DNA from: DASZHJ01 sp963735465
GTDB taxonomy: Bacteria > Pseudomonadota > Alphaproteobacteria > ATCC43930 > CGMCC-115725
Length of the DNA stretch: 64,000 bases
Direction of reading: 5' to 3'
Assembly (NCBI GenBank): GCA_963735465.1
Contig: CAVTLA010000001.1
Location: 1,364,001-1,428,000 of the forward strand
Both the position numbers and the translations under genes were made by a program. This document shows positions 10,283-18,786 of this stretch, in pieces; positions within the stretch are counted from its first letter, which is position 1, and each line of letters starts with the position of its first letter. Under the pieces are notes generated by a model. It worked only from the letters and a program-made list of their open reading frames with translations. It ran no database searches and was not told where the DNA came from.

Positions 10283-11566
10283 TCAGAAGTCTGGCACCAG
10301 CGTAAGCTGCGGCACCAGCACCTTTCCTTTCGTCTCCGGTCCGATCAGCAGCGCAAAGACGAAGATCAGCGCCGCGCCCGATGTGGAGATCAGCATCGGA
10401 ATCGCGAAGCCGAGCGGCTGGCTGGCGGCGAGGAGGGCCAGCACGGGTCCGGTGAATCCCGCCCAGATCGCCCCCTGGTGATAGCAGAAGCCCGCCGCGG
10501 TCGCGCGCACCTCGGTCGGGAATCGCTCGGAAAGATAGCTCGGATTCTGCCCGTAGATCGCGCCCAGGAACGCGCCCTGCAGGATGTAGGTGCCGACGAT
10601 CACCACATACGAGGCGGAGAAGAGATAGAACGGCGTGACGAACAGGCCGATCGCCGCCGGGATGATCATGGCCCAGCGCCGTCCGTGCCGGTCGGCGATC
10701 CAGCCCCAGAAGCCGCTGGCGAAGAACGCGACCAGGTTGGCGAAGGCGATCGGCATGGCCGTGGTCGCGGCATCGAAGTGCAGATCCTTCTGCAGATGCG
10801 TGGCGAACATGCCATAGACCGAGTAGTAGACGACGAAGCTGCTGGCCATCCACAGGCAGGCGGTGAGCGTGTTCGGCAGCATCCGCAGGCGGAAGATGTC
10901 GAGGAGTGGCGTGCGGAATTCCTGCTGCTGTTCGCGCTGCAGTCGCCGGTTCTCGACCCAGACCTCCGGCTCCTTGACGTAGACGCGGATCCAGACCACC
11001 GCGAGCGCCGGCAGGATGCCGAGCATCAGCAGGCCGCGCCAGCCGATGGCGTCGTAGAGCAGGCCGTAGGCCGCGCTGGACAGCAGGAATCCGAGGCTCC
11101 ACGAGCCCTGCAGCACACCGCTCATGAAGCCGCGGGAACGTGCCGGCCAGGATTCCATCGCCAGTGCGGCGCCGGCAGGCCACTCCGCGCCCATGCCGAT
11201 CCCGAGCAGCGCGCGGAAGATGAAGAGGAGAAGGAAGCTCGGCGCCAGGCCGGCGGCGAAGTTGCAGATCGAATACCAGAGGATCGAGACCATCAGCGGC
11301 TTCTTGCGGCCGATGCGATCGGCGAGCCATCCGGATCCGACGGCGCCGACCAGTCGTAGCCAGAGGGTGATGGTGAAGACCGCGGTCACGGCGAGGAGAG
11401 GAACGCCGAAGGACTGGGCGATCGGCACCATGATCAGCAGGAAGATCGTGAAGTCGAAGGCGTCCAGGGTCCAGCCCAGCCAGGCCGCCACCCATGCCAG
11501 CCATTGATCCTTTGTCGGCTCTTTCCACCAGGGAACCTGGCGGGCCAATTCCACGGACATCGACAT
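10283..11566 (-). CDS. MFS transporter, SHS-like (lactate/carboxylate:H+ symporter group)
   Basis: 427 residues with a GGGAGG seven bases before the start. About twelve membrane segments are visible. The first reads WLGWTLDAFDFTIFLL, typical of the sialate/lactate/aromatic-acid symporter branch of the MFS, and the loop motif GWLADRIGRKK marks the 2-3 loop. The second half repeats it as GWIADRHGRR. Short-chain or aromatic carboxylate uptake is the likely role. Upstream, separated by 277 bases, lie MmgE/PrpD and carboxymuconolactone-decarboxylase genes on the same strand, suggesting a shared catabolic theme, but the substrate cannot be read from the sequence. Confidence 0.75.
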   Translation of the reverse strand: MSMSVELARQVPWWKEPTKDQWLAWVAAWLGWTLDAFDFTIFLLIMVPIAQSFGVPLLAVTAVFTITLWLRLVGAVGSGWLADRIGRKKPLMVSILWYSICNFAAGLAPSFLLLFIFRALLGIGMGAEWPAGAALAMESWPARSRGFMSGVLQGSWSLGFLLSSAAYGLLYDAIGWRGLLMLGILPALAVVWIRVYVKEPEVWVENRRLQREQQQEFRTPLLDIFRLRMLPNTLTACLWMASSFVVYYSVYGMFATHLQKDLHFDAATTAMPIAFANLVAFFASGFWGWIADRHGRRWAMIIPAAIGLFVTPFYLFSASYVVIVGTYILQGAFLGAIYGQNPSYLSERFPTEVRATAAGFCYHQGAIWAGFTGPVLALLAASQPLGFAIPMLISTSGAALIFVFALLIGPETKGKVLVPQLTLVPDF

Positions 11567-11843
11567 TTGTTTTTCCTCCCTTGGCTTGGTGTTGTTTCGT
11601 CCTCCTGACCTGAAAAAACACGCTTATGGCGACGCCCAGGGGCGCGCCACGGCGGTGACGGTGAAACCGATGTACTCGCTATTGTCCTGCTTGCCCATGG
11701 CGCGGCTACGGTGCCGCGGCGATGGAGCGGTGAAGCAGAACATCAGCATCCGCCCCGTTGGCGCCGATTGGCAACTAAATTAATTGAGAGAGGGCGCGAC
11801 CGATCGGAACCTGGCCGAGCGGCGCCCGCTCGACTTTAGCGTG

Positions 11844-13205
11844 TCACTCAGTCAGGCCTGATCTCATCAGGCGCATGAGCGGGCGCAGGCTTGGGGCTTC
11901 CTCGATCGCCCAGATCGCCGCGATCCGCTCGTCGACGTGGGCCGTGCCGCCGCCGCTGGCGGCGTTGTCGCGGAACTTGTCCTCGAGGTCACGGTCGCTG
12001 AGCGGGCGCTGGGCGCTGCCGCGGGCATGGTCGACGCGGACCGTCTCGCTGCGGCCGTCGCGGGTCTCGACGGTGACCGCGGCGGCGCCGTCGGGCATGG
12101 CGGGATCGAGCCCGGCGCGAACCCTGCCGCGGAGCATCGTCAGCATCGGGTCCGTGACGGTGGCGGGCCCGAACTCCGCCACGCCGGCGCGGCCGCGGGC
12201 GAGCGCCACGGCGGCGCTGTGGTGGATGCTGATGCGCGCGTCGCGCTCCGTCGCCACCGCCCGATCGCCGCGATCGAGAAGAAGCTGACTCCCGCGCACC
12301 GTGACCGCGGCGACGTCGGCGGCGGTAACGCCGAGCCGCTCGCGCAGCGCCAGGCAGGCGTCGATCACGGCATGAAAGACGATGCCGCAGGGATAGGGCT
12401 TGTAGCTGTTTGAGCGGAGCTCCCAGCGCTCGCCGAGTCCGTCGCGGATCTCCTCGAGAGCAAGCGTGCCGCCTCGGGACTGCGCCCAGCCGAGCGGACC
12501 CTCCAGCGCCGCCGGCGCCGCGGTGTAGCCTTGCCTCGCCAGCAAGGCGGCGAAGATCCCGTTGCGGGCGGCGTTGCCCACGCCGACGCTCTTCGCCGCG
12601 CTCGGGAGGTTCTCGACGACGCCCGCGGACTGGCTGGCGGCGAGGCCGAGCGCCATCCCGATCTGTGCCGCCGGAAGCCCCAGGAGCTTGGCCGCCGCCG
12701 CCGCGGAGCCGAAGACGCCGGCCGTCGCCGTGATGTGGGAGCCGCGCGCGTAATGCGAGGGCGATACCGCATTGCCGATGCGGCATTCCACCTCGACGCC
12801 GAGAATGAAGGCGTGGAGCGCGGCCGCGCCCGGAATCTGCCGTTCCTCCGCCAGCGCCAGGACGGGCGGCGCCACCGGTGCCGTCGGATGGATGACGGTC
12901 CGCAGATGCGTGTCGTCGTATTCAAGGTGATTGCCGGCGATGCAGTTGATGAAGGACGCCGCCATCGCGTCCAACGTCTCGCCGCGGCCGATCAGCGTCA
13001 GGCCGCCGGGGCCGCTGAACGGCGCCAGCACCGCGACCGCCGCGTCCACCATCGGGTCCCGCGCGCTGCCGAGGGTGGTGCCGATGAAGTTGAGGAGCGC
13101 GCGCTTCGCCTCGTGGCGGAGCCCGCCGTCGATATCCTCCCAGCGGCTCTCGGCGACGAAACGCCCGAGCGTCTCGCCGACGAACTCTCCGGCCGCGGAC
13201 GGCAC
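11844..13205 (-). CDS. MmgE/PrpD family protein
   Basis: 453 residues from a GTG at 13205, 16 bases after the upstream gene. The family includes 2-methylcitrate dehydratase, cis-aconitate decarboxylase and iminodisuccinate epimerase; members dehydrate or decarboxylate tricarboxylates without a metal cluster. Family features seen are the N-terminal helical block (RRALLNFIGTTLGSARD-like), NHLEYDDTH with an Asp pair near residue 95, SHITATAGVFGSAAAAAKLLGL, and SNSYKPYPCG in the cap domain. No prpB/prpC is nearby, so methylcitrate metabolism is not supported; a different acid is likely. Confidence 0.85.
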   Translation of the reverse strand: MPSAAGEFVGETLGRFVAESRWEDIDGGLRHEAKRALLNFIGTTLGSARDPMVDAAVAVLAPFSGPGGLTLIGRGETLDAMAASFINCIAGNHLEYDDTHLRTVIHPTAPVAPPVLALAEERQIPGAAALHAFILGVEVECRIGNAVSPSHYARGSHITATAGVFGSAAAAAKLLGLPAAQIGMALGLAASQSAGVVENLPSAAKSVGVGNAARNGIFAALLARQGYTAAPAALEGPLGWAQSRGGTLALEEIRDGLGERWELRSNSYKPYPCGIVFHAVIDACLALRERLGVTAADVAAVTVRGSQLLLDRGDRAVATERDARISIHHSAAVALARGRAGVAEFGPATVTDPMLTMLRGRVRAGLDPAMPDGAAAVTVETRDGRSETVRVDHARGSAQRPLSDRDLEDKFRDNAASGGGTAHVDERIAAIWAIEEAPSLRPLMRLMRSGLTE

Positions 13206-13221
13206 CGGCGGCGGCCCGCGC

Positions 13222-13623
13222 TTACGCTTTGCCCGCCGGGACCTTGCCTTCTTTCACCAGCACTTCGTGGGCGGCCTTGAAGGCGTCGAGGCCGGCGGGG
13301 ATGCCGCAATAGGCGGTCGCGTGCAGCAGCACGGCCTTGATCTCGTCCACGGTCACGCCGTTGGTGAGCGCGCCCTTGACGTGGAGCTTGATCTCCGGCG
13401 CGCGGTTGAGCGCGGTCAGCATCGCGAGATTGATCAGGCTGCGGGTCTTGCGATCGAGGGTCGGATCGCCCCACGCCCAGCCCCAGGCCCAGCTCGTGGT
13501 GGCGCGCTGGAAGGCCATCATGAAGTCGTCGGCCTTGGCGAGCGACGCATCGACATACTCGGCGCCGAGCACCGCGCGGCGGATCGGCAGACCTTTGTCG
13601 TAGAGGGCTTTGTCTTCGGACAC
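13222..13623 (-). CDS. Carboxymuconolactone decarboxylase family protein (PcaC-like)
   Basis: 133 residues from a GTG start. It matches the AhpD/PcaC fold: W-x-W-G-D-P-T-L-D-R-K-T-R-S-L-I-N near residues 48-65, then ALTNGVTVDEIKAVLLHATAYCGIPAG. It lacks the CxxC of AhpD peroxidase partners, having only one Cys in the AYCG segment, and this favours the decarboxylase group. 4-carboxymuconolactone decarboxylase acts in protocatechuate degradation, but no other pca gene is adjacent except a PcaD-like hydrolase at 28 kb. It is followed after 16 bases by the MmgE/PrpD gene, so the two are probably one transcript. Confidence 0.8.
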   Translation of the reverse strand: MSEDKALYDKGLPIRRAVLGAEYVDASLAKADDFMMAFQRATTSWAWGWAWGDPTLDRKTRSLINLAMLTALNRAPEIKLHVKGALTNGVTVDEIKAVLLHATAYCGIPAGLDAFKAAHEVLVKEGKVPAGKA

Positions 13624-13718
13624 GGGGGCTGATCCCTATTTTTGAGTTGAAACGGCGGGAACCCTATTTCACGAAACGCCACCCTCGTCCAGCCCCCGGT
13701 GCCGCGGCGCTACCGAGC

Positions 13719-14483
13719 TCATGTGGATTGCGGTTCCGCATCCGGCGGCCAGGGGAGGGCGTTCACCGGCTCGAGCGCGGCCTCGATATCGCGCGCGACG
13801 GCGAGATGCGCGGGATTGTCAGCGCTGAACCGTTCCTCGGTCGCGATCATCAGCAGGCCGCCGTTCGGCACCCGCTCGCTGATCGCCGTGCGGGGAGGGG
13901 TGATCATGGGGGCGAAACGAGGGGAGATGTAGGTCATCCAGGCGAGGCCGAAAAATGGCCGTCTCAACCTGTGCAATTTCTCGCCCTCCGGCATTCCCCA
14001 GTGGGAGGCGCCGCACCAGGTGGCGTCCCACGTTGAGGCAATCGCCAATACGGCAGCCTTGAAGACATGGAAGTTGATGAACGCGGCATTCTCCGCATTG
14101 AGGGGCGCAGTATTGAACGAGGCGCTGTTGATAAAGTAATTTGCGACCGCGTAGCTGCCAGCATGAACCGTTACGTCGATCAAGCGTGGAATCCGTTTGA
14201 GTGCGGTGGCGGCGCCCATCCAGTATCCGCCCGACGGCGTTGGGTCGCCGTCGTCCGCGCGGCTCACACCTTGCGCGATCAGATTTGCGATCTCTGCGAC
14301 GCTCAGATCTTTCAGCGGCGTCGCTTCCTCGGTTCCGGCAAAGAGCCAGGGAGCAAAAACGGGATCGATCTGCGAAAGCGCTTCGAGCATTTTGAGGTAG
14401 CGCACGGTCAATGCCCCCGGGCTTTCCTTCCGGGGGCCCCAATAGCTGTGGACCGTATAACGGGTAGTCAGGTCGTTTGTCAT
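13719..14483 (-). CDS. Imm52-family immunity protein
   Basis: 254 residues. The ATG at 14483 overlaps the toxin stop codon (ATGA), so the two are translationally coupled. The N-terminus has YWGPRKES at residues 14-21 and then LEALSQIDPVFAPWLF, the pattern of immunity-52 proteins, which are known partners of Tox-REase-5 toxins. The middle region holds a GxxxGA segment and WDATWCGASHW; the C-terminus is LMIATEERFSADNPAHLAVARDIEAAL. By family it should bind and neutralise the cognate nuclease in the cytoplasm. Codon use is visibly less GC-rich than in neighbouring operons, consistent with acquisition together with the toxin. Confidence 0.75.
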   Translation of the reverse strand: MTNDLTTRYTVHSYWGPRKESPGALTVRYLKMLEALSQIDPVFAPWLFAGTEEATPLKDLSVAEIANLIAQGVSRADDGDPTPSGGYWMGAATALKRIPRLIDVTVHAGSYAVANYFINSASFNTAPLNAENAAFINFHVFKAAVLAIASTWDATWCGASHWGMPEGEKLHRLRRPFFGLAWMTYISPRFAPMITPPRTAISERVPNGGLLMIATEERFSADNPAHLAVARDIEAALEPVNALPWPPDAEPQST

Positions 14484-15847
14484 GGCATCGGAGCGTATCT
14501 GACTGTTATCTCGATCTTTTCCTTCAGGAAGAGTGCGCGTACATAGTCGGCGACCTTCTCCTCGGCGAAATACCAGACTACCGTTCGTGGTCCCGCTGCT
14601 TCTACCTGCCTGTCGGCCTGATCCAGAATTTTCCACTCCACTCCTTGCCAGGGGAAGAAAGTGCCCTTCTCAAGCATCTCAAGATAGCCCGGACCCTTTG
14701 CCTCGATCATCGTTCCGTCGCTGTGACGGCAGTCGTCGAAAAACACGTCCCTTTCATCCTGGGAATTCCACAGCTTCACTGCGAGACCGGGCGGCAGCGG
14801 ATTGTCGGGATTAACGAGCCGACTGATGAAAGCTTGGTAGGCGACTGCTTCTTCCGACTTGCCTCCCGGCTTATCTGGCCCAGGATCCGGGCACAGTTTT
14901 GGCTCGTTGCGCGTCGCGTCGGCCGCGCCTGTCTGAAGCCGTGATCCGATCTCGGCGCCTGCGATTGCACCAGTAGCAGCGCCAACCGCTGCTCCCACCG
15001 CGTCGGGATCATCGCCGGGACGCTGTGCGGGGGCAGCGCTGGAGGCAAGGCCGGCGGCCGCGTCCGGATCCAGCATGACGCTGCCGTCGAGCTTGCGTCC
15101 GACGATACGGCCATCGCTGTCGCGAAAAACGCCGTCCGCATCAGGGTGCGCGAAGAAAATTCGCTCGCCATTCTGAAATAGCGAGAGGGAACCCTCGCCG
15201 TCGTCGTAGCGGTAACTGAGATCCGGGTGGCCCGGCAGCGTGCCTGCCGAAAGCTGGCTTCGATTGGTCGGAAAGAAAAGCACGCCAAGAAAAGCAGTGG
15301 CGGCAAGCATTCCGCTGCCGAGTATCCCCAGTGCCGCGAGCGTGGCCTCGCTGACACTCCCGAACACCGATCCCGCGATGGTATCGGCGGCAGCGACCGA
15401 TCCGACGACAGTGCCGAGGGTCGAGGTTGTGCCGCTCGCACCTCCGTCTGTCCATAGGCCGTCATCGTCGCGCCGCTCGGCAGGATTGAAGCCGGCTTTC
15501 AACAGCGCGGAAGCGATGGCAAGGCGGCGCAACGCAGGGTCGTCGATGCAGCCAAGCGGAATTTTGAGGCCGAGGCGCCGAGCCTTCTCAACGCCCCCTG
15601 CTTCGACAGCTTTGCCCAGGCGCTGGCAGGCGGCTGCGAAAATTGGGTTCGTTTCGTAATTTTCGTCTTCGAAGGCGAAGCGCAGGAGGCGCGTGGGGTC
15701 GCCGAGGCCAACGCAGACGTAGCCGACCGGTGATCGTCGCGCGAAGATCCGGTTGGGGCTGAGCTGATTTGCTTCCTCGTCGATCGCGACGCCGGGCCAA
15801 GGTTGCGTTGATGCTTTCCGCATCTTCGGAGTGCAGATGCCGCTCAT
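14480..15847 (-). CDS. Polymorphic toxin with C-terminal Tox-REase-5 nuclease domain
   Basis: 455 residues. The C-terminal domain (about 319-455) begins with CPDPGPD and has SEEAVAYQAF, VFFDDC, MIEAKG and ILDQADRQVEAAG. This matches the restriction-endonuclease-fold toxin 5 family, with candidate catalytic Asp371/372 and Glu382-x-Lys384, so a DNase is expected. Ahead of it come an N-terminal helical region with the linker NPAERRDDDGLWTDGG (residues 121-136), a hydrophobic segment near 170-192, a beta-like module with repeated NGERIF/DGRIVG turns, and a small glycine-zipper segment (283-302). No VgrG, PAAR or RHS domain is visible, so the delivery route (type VI or other) is unknown. The immunity gene follows with a 4-base overlap. 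Confidence 0.75.
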   Translation of the reverse strand: MSGICTPKMRKASTQPWPGVAIDEEANQLSPNRIFARRSPVGYVCVGLGDPTRLLRFAFEDENYETNPIFAAACQRLGKAVEAGGVEKARRLGLKIPLGCIDDPALRRLAIASALLKAGFNPAERRDDDGLWTDGGASGTTSTLGTVVGSVAAADTIAGSVFGSVSEATLAALGILGSGMLAATAFLGVLFFPTNRSQLSAGTLPGHPDLSYRYDDGEGSLSLFQNGERIFFAHPDADGVFRDSDGRIVGRKLDGSVMLDPDAAAGLASSAAPAQRPGDDPDAVGAAVGAATGAIAGAEIGSRLQTGAADATRNEPKLCPDPGPDKPGGKSEEAVAYQAFISRLVNPDNPLPPGLAVKLWNSQDERDVFFDDCRHSDGTMIEAKGPGYLEMLEKGTFFPWQGVEWKILDQADRQVEAAGPRTVVWYFAEEKVADYVRALFLKEKIEITVRYAPMP

Positions 15848-16032
15848 GGAGACCCTGGAAGCAATTTCATGCGTGAAGTTGCTTGATAGAACAAAACATG
15901 AACTATGTCAAGGAAAATCCGCGGTTCCGAGGCTTCGGCGGTGGTCCTCGCGGCAATCCAACAGCTTCCATCGAGTGCCCGGGTGCGCTCGCCCGCGCGG
16001 CATGCGATACTGGGATCAGACAGGAGTTCCCG

Positions 16033-16131
16033 ATGAAGACACCGAGCAAATCCAGCGCCCGCGTCCGTTCCAACCGCCGCAAGGCCAAGCGTCAGGCGAA
16101 GCGCCGGCGCCAGCGCGCGCGGGCATCCTAG
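16033..16131 (+). CDS. 32-residue highly basic peptide
   Basis: A short open frame MKTPSKSSAR... in which 15 of 32 residues are Lys or Arg. CAGGAG lies five bases before the ATG, and the stop codon starts a perfect 9-bp hairpin. The strong ribosome site, in-frame short length and immediate terminator-like structure argue that it is expressed. The composition suggests a nucleic-acid or ribosome-binding peptide, but this is inference. A longer in-frame start exists at 15883 but has no comparable ribosome site. Confidence 0.45.
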   Translation: MKTPSKSSARVRSNRRKAKRQAKRRRQRARAS

Positions 16132-16149
16132 GCAGCCGACGGCTGCCTA
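16129..16149 (+). terminator. Hairpin after the basic peptide gene
   Basis: TAGGCAGCC, then GAC, then GGCTGCCTA form a perfect 9-bp stem with a 3-base loop, beginning at the stop codon of the 32-residue frame. Only a weak pyrimidine tract follows. Confidence 0.45.
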
Positions 16150-16241
16150 TTCAGCTTCCGAGATGTCAGGAGATGCGGCGATGTCGGCGTTCTGCCGATG
16201 CCGGCCGCTGTGGCTGAGCGTGAGCGCCGATGCGGCGCCGC

Positions 16242-16499
16242 TCAGACCGTGATGTCGAGAAGGGAGGACGAGCTGCTGCCGTTGCCCGGGGTCTGACCGG
16301 TCGACGGCGTGCCCGAGGTGGTGGCGGAGACGACCGTGCCGTTGGGATCGGTCACCGTCGTCGTCGTCGTGCTGTCCGTATTGGTGGTGACGGTCGGCGT
16401 GTCGTTGCCGAGGCTGTGCTGCGAGCCCGTGTCGCTGGCGTCGGGTTTCGGCGGCGGGACGTAGGCGGCGGGGCTGATCGTGCTGATGCTACTGCTCAT
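16242..16499 (-). CDS. Small Ser/Thr-rich hypothetical protein
   Basis: 85 residues from the ATG at 16499, preceded by GAGGAGAG nine bases away. An earlier in-frame start is possible, but this ribosome site decides. The sequence is low in hydrophobics and rich in Ser, Thr, Asp, Gly and Pro (PPPKPDASDTGSQHS, a TTTTTVTDPNGTVV run). It ends in SSSSLLDITV, with no signal peptide. It looks disordered; function unknown. Confidence 0.55.
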   Translation of the reverse strand: MSSSISTISPAAYVPPPKPDASDTGSQHSLGNDTPTVTTNTDSTTTTTVTDPNGTVVSATTSGTPSTGQTPGNGSSSSSLLDITV

Positions 16500-16720
16500 G
16501 CGCAAGCTCTCCTCATCGAGGCTCCCAGGCCCATCCTCGGCCTCGACATTTAAGATTTGATTAAGAATTCGGGTCGGCGGAAATGCGCTATCCAACAACG
16601 TAATCAGTATCTTACATGTCAGATGGGGTGTCCGCAGCCGATCACGGCGCCCGTGATCCCCGATCTCCCGGCGACCTGCTATCCTGCGGCCCGCCACGGT
16701 GCCATCGAGGACAGCCCGCA

Positions 16721-17515
16721 GTGCCTGCCGACCTCACGACCGCCGTGCCGCCCGCCGCCAGGAAGCGAACAAGGCGCCGTCTCGCCTGTTCCATCCTCGC
16801 GCTGTTCGTCCTCCCCATCCTCGTGAGTGCCTGCATGTCCACCCGAGAGAGCGGCGTTCCCTGGTTCGAACAGCGCCGGGACGCCACTGGTCTGGCGCCG
16901 GATCCCGCGACGACGCCGGAAGCGGTGATCCAGGTCTATGCGGCTCGCGCCGTCGCCTGGCGCGCCGCCTTCGCCGTCCACACCTGGATCGCGGTGAAGC
17001 CCACGGGGGCGCCGCGCTTCACGCGCTACGAGGTGATCGGCTTCGGCGTCTCCGAGGGCGCGCCGGCGGTGCGCGTCGACCGCACCGGTCCCGACAACTA
17101 TTGGTTCGGCGCGCATCCCGATCTCATCCTCGATCGCCGCGGGCCCGAGGTCGATGCGCTGATCGAGAAGGTGCGCGCCGCGGTCGCGGCCTACCCCTAT
17201 CCCCACGAGTACCGCGCCTGGCCCGGCCCCAACAGCAACACCTTCACCGCCTATGTCGCCCGCGCCGTGCCAGAGCTTCGCCTCAACCTGCCGTCGATCG
17301 CCATCGGCCGGGACTACCTGCCCGGTGGCTCCGTCTTCGGCGCCGCGCCGAGCGGGACCGGGTATCAGGTGTCGCTGCTGGGGATGGCAGGCCTGCTGGC
17401 GGCCCTCGACGAGGGGATCGAGGCCAATTTCCTCGGCCTCAACATCGGCATCGATTTCAAGCGCCCGGCGCTCAAGCTGCCGGGGATCGGCCGGGTCGGC
17501 ACCGCGCAGCGATAG
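16721..17515 (+). CDS. DUF3750 family lipoprotein
   Basis: 264 residues from the GTG at 16721. The basic stretch KRTRRR precedes a hydrophobic segment ending in the lipobox LVSAC, so the protein is probably lipid-anchored. The domain carries AFAVHTWIAVKP, then YPYPHEYRAWPGPNSNTF, VPELRLNLPSIAIGRDYL and LGLNIGIDFKRPALKLPG. These are the characteristic blocks of DUF3750, a conserved but uncharacterised proteobacterial family. It is convergent with the small gene at 17525. Confidence 0.75.
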   Translation: MPADLTTAVPPAARKRTRRRLACSILALFVLPILVSACMSTRESGVPWFEQRRDATGLAPDPATTPEAVIQVYAARAVAWRAAFAVHTWIAVKPTGAPRFTRYEVIGFGVSEGAPAVRVDRTGPDNYWFGAHPDLILDRRGPEVDALIEKVRAAVAAYPYPHEYRAWPGPNSNTFTAYVARAVPELRLNLPSIAIGRDYLPGGSVFGAAPSGTGYQVSLLGMAGLLAALDEGIEANFLGLNIGIDFKRPALKLPGIGRVGTAQR

Positions 17516-17524
17516 GTGTCCGCG

Positions 17525-17863
17525 TCAGGGCGGCCGGTTGAAGTGCGCGAACGCCGTCAGCAGCAGGCGGATCAGCTCGTCGTGCAGGCCGTGCCAGGAA
17601 TAGGCGTCGTACTGGGGCAGGCGTGCCACGAAGATGCGGTAGAATTCCTGCTGCTCCGCCTCGGGCGCCAGCCAGACCTTGCGCACGCGCAGCAGCAGTT
17701 CCTGCGCGAACTCCCGGTCGCCGAGCGTGCCGTATTCCGGAAAGCCCCGGCGGATGGCGGCGAACTTGGCGGCGTCGGCGGCCGACCAGGTGATCTGCTG
17801 GGCGCGTGCCGCCGGGGTCACGAGCAGGAAGAAAGCGGCGAGGAGGAGACGTCGGGGCAGCAT
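17525..17863 (-). CDS. Small secreted hypothetical protein
   Basis: 112 residues from the ATG at 17863 (MLPRRLLLAAFF), which begins directly with a signal peptide ending near ARAQ. The start 39 bases upstream only adds a charged leader. The mature region, rich in aromatic and charged residues (GFPEYGTLGDREFAQELLLR, QQEFYRIFVARLPQY, YSWHGLHDELIRLL), is probably helical. No family recognised. Confidence 0.55.
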   Translation of the reverse strand: MLPRRLLLAAFFLLVTPAARAQQITWSAADAAKFAAIRRGFPEYGTLGDREFAQELLLRVRKVWLAPEAEQQEFYRIFVARLPQYDAYSWHGLHDELIRLLLTAFAHFNRPP

Positions 17864-18023
17864 CGGGGGATCTCGCGGATCGGAGGCGGCGCGTCTGCGC
17901 ATACCGCCTGCCGCCGGGGATTACAATAGTCCGCTCCATTCGATGCGGCGAAGGGCGGACGTTAACCTCCGCTTCACCATACTTGGCTAGCGTCGAGGCC
18001 CGCATCTCCGGAGCCTGTCCCAG

Positions 18024-18779
18024 ATGGCGAATCAAATTCAGCTCGTCGTGGCCACGCCCTGCTTCGGCGGGCAGGTCAACAGCATCTACTGCACGTCGCT
18101 GCTGAAGCTGCAGAGCGCGCTGCGCGCCCACGGCGGCATCAAGTTCAAGCTGGAGATGCAGCAGAACGACGCCCTCATCACCCGGGCGCGGGCCAATCTG
18201 GTGGCGGCGTTCCTGGACGATCCCGAGGCCACCCATCTTCTCTTCATCGACGCCGACATCGGCTTCCAGCCCGAGCAGGTGCTGCGCCTGATCGCCAGCG
18301 GCGCCGACGTCTGCGCCGCGATCTATCCCATCAAGCGCATCGACTGGGAGAAGGTCCGCCTGACCCTCGAGGCCGGCCGGCCGGATCCCGGCGCCGCCGC
18401 CCTGCACTATGTGCTCGAGGTGGAGGACCCCAACCACATCGCGACCCGCGGCGAGTTCGCGCGCGTGCGCGGCGCCGGCACCGGGTTCCTGATGATCCAG
18501 CGCCACGTGCTGGAGAAGATGTGCGCGCAGTACCAGTCGCTGCGGTTCCGCGCCGACCACAACTATCGCGACGCGCTCGCCGACAGCCCGAACCGGGTGG
18601 CGCTCTTCGAGTGCATGATCGATCCCGTCACCGGCGCCTATCTCAGCGAGGACTTCAGCTTCTGCCGGCGCTGGACCGACATGGGCGGCGAGATCTGGGC
18701 CGACCTGAAGAGCCAGCTCGACCACGTCGGCCCCACGACCTACGAGGGGAACCTGGCGACGCAGTTCGTGGCGGCCTAG
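18024..18779 (+). CDS. Glycosyltransferase-like (GT-A fold) protein
   Basis: 251 residues. It starts as many family-2-like glycosyltransferases (IQLVVATPCFGGQVNSIYCTSLLKL) and carries the DxD metal/nucleotide motif LLFIDADIGF near residue 77. AGTGFLMIQRHVLEKM and YLSEDFSFCRRW follow, where the ED is the usual acceptor-side acidic pair. It is cytoplasmic and has no membrane segment. It stands alone, followed convergently by a TetR gene. The donor and acceptor cannot be inferred; a role in surface polysaccharide or protein glycosylation is likely. Confidence 0.7.
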   Translation: MANQIQLVVATPCFGGQVNSIYCTSLLKLQSALRAHGGIKFKLEMQQNDALITRARANLVAAFLDDPEATHLLFIDADIGFQPEQVLRLIASGADVCAAIYPIKRIDWEKVRLTLEAGRPDPGAAALHYVLEVEDPNHIATRGEFARVRGAGTGFLMIQRHVLEKMCAQYQSLRFRADHNYRDALADSPNRVALFECMIDPVTGAYLSEDFSFCRRWTDMGGEIWADLKSQLDHVGPTTYEGNLATQFVAA

Positions 18780-18786
18780 GGAAGCT

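Noticed and set aside
13719..16131. A prophage or insertion element carrying the toxin.
   Set aside because: No integrase, transposase, direct repeat or phage structural gene is visible; only composition hints at transfer.
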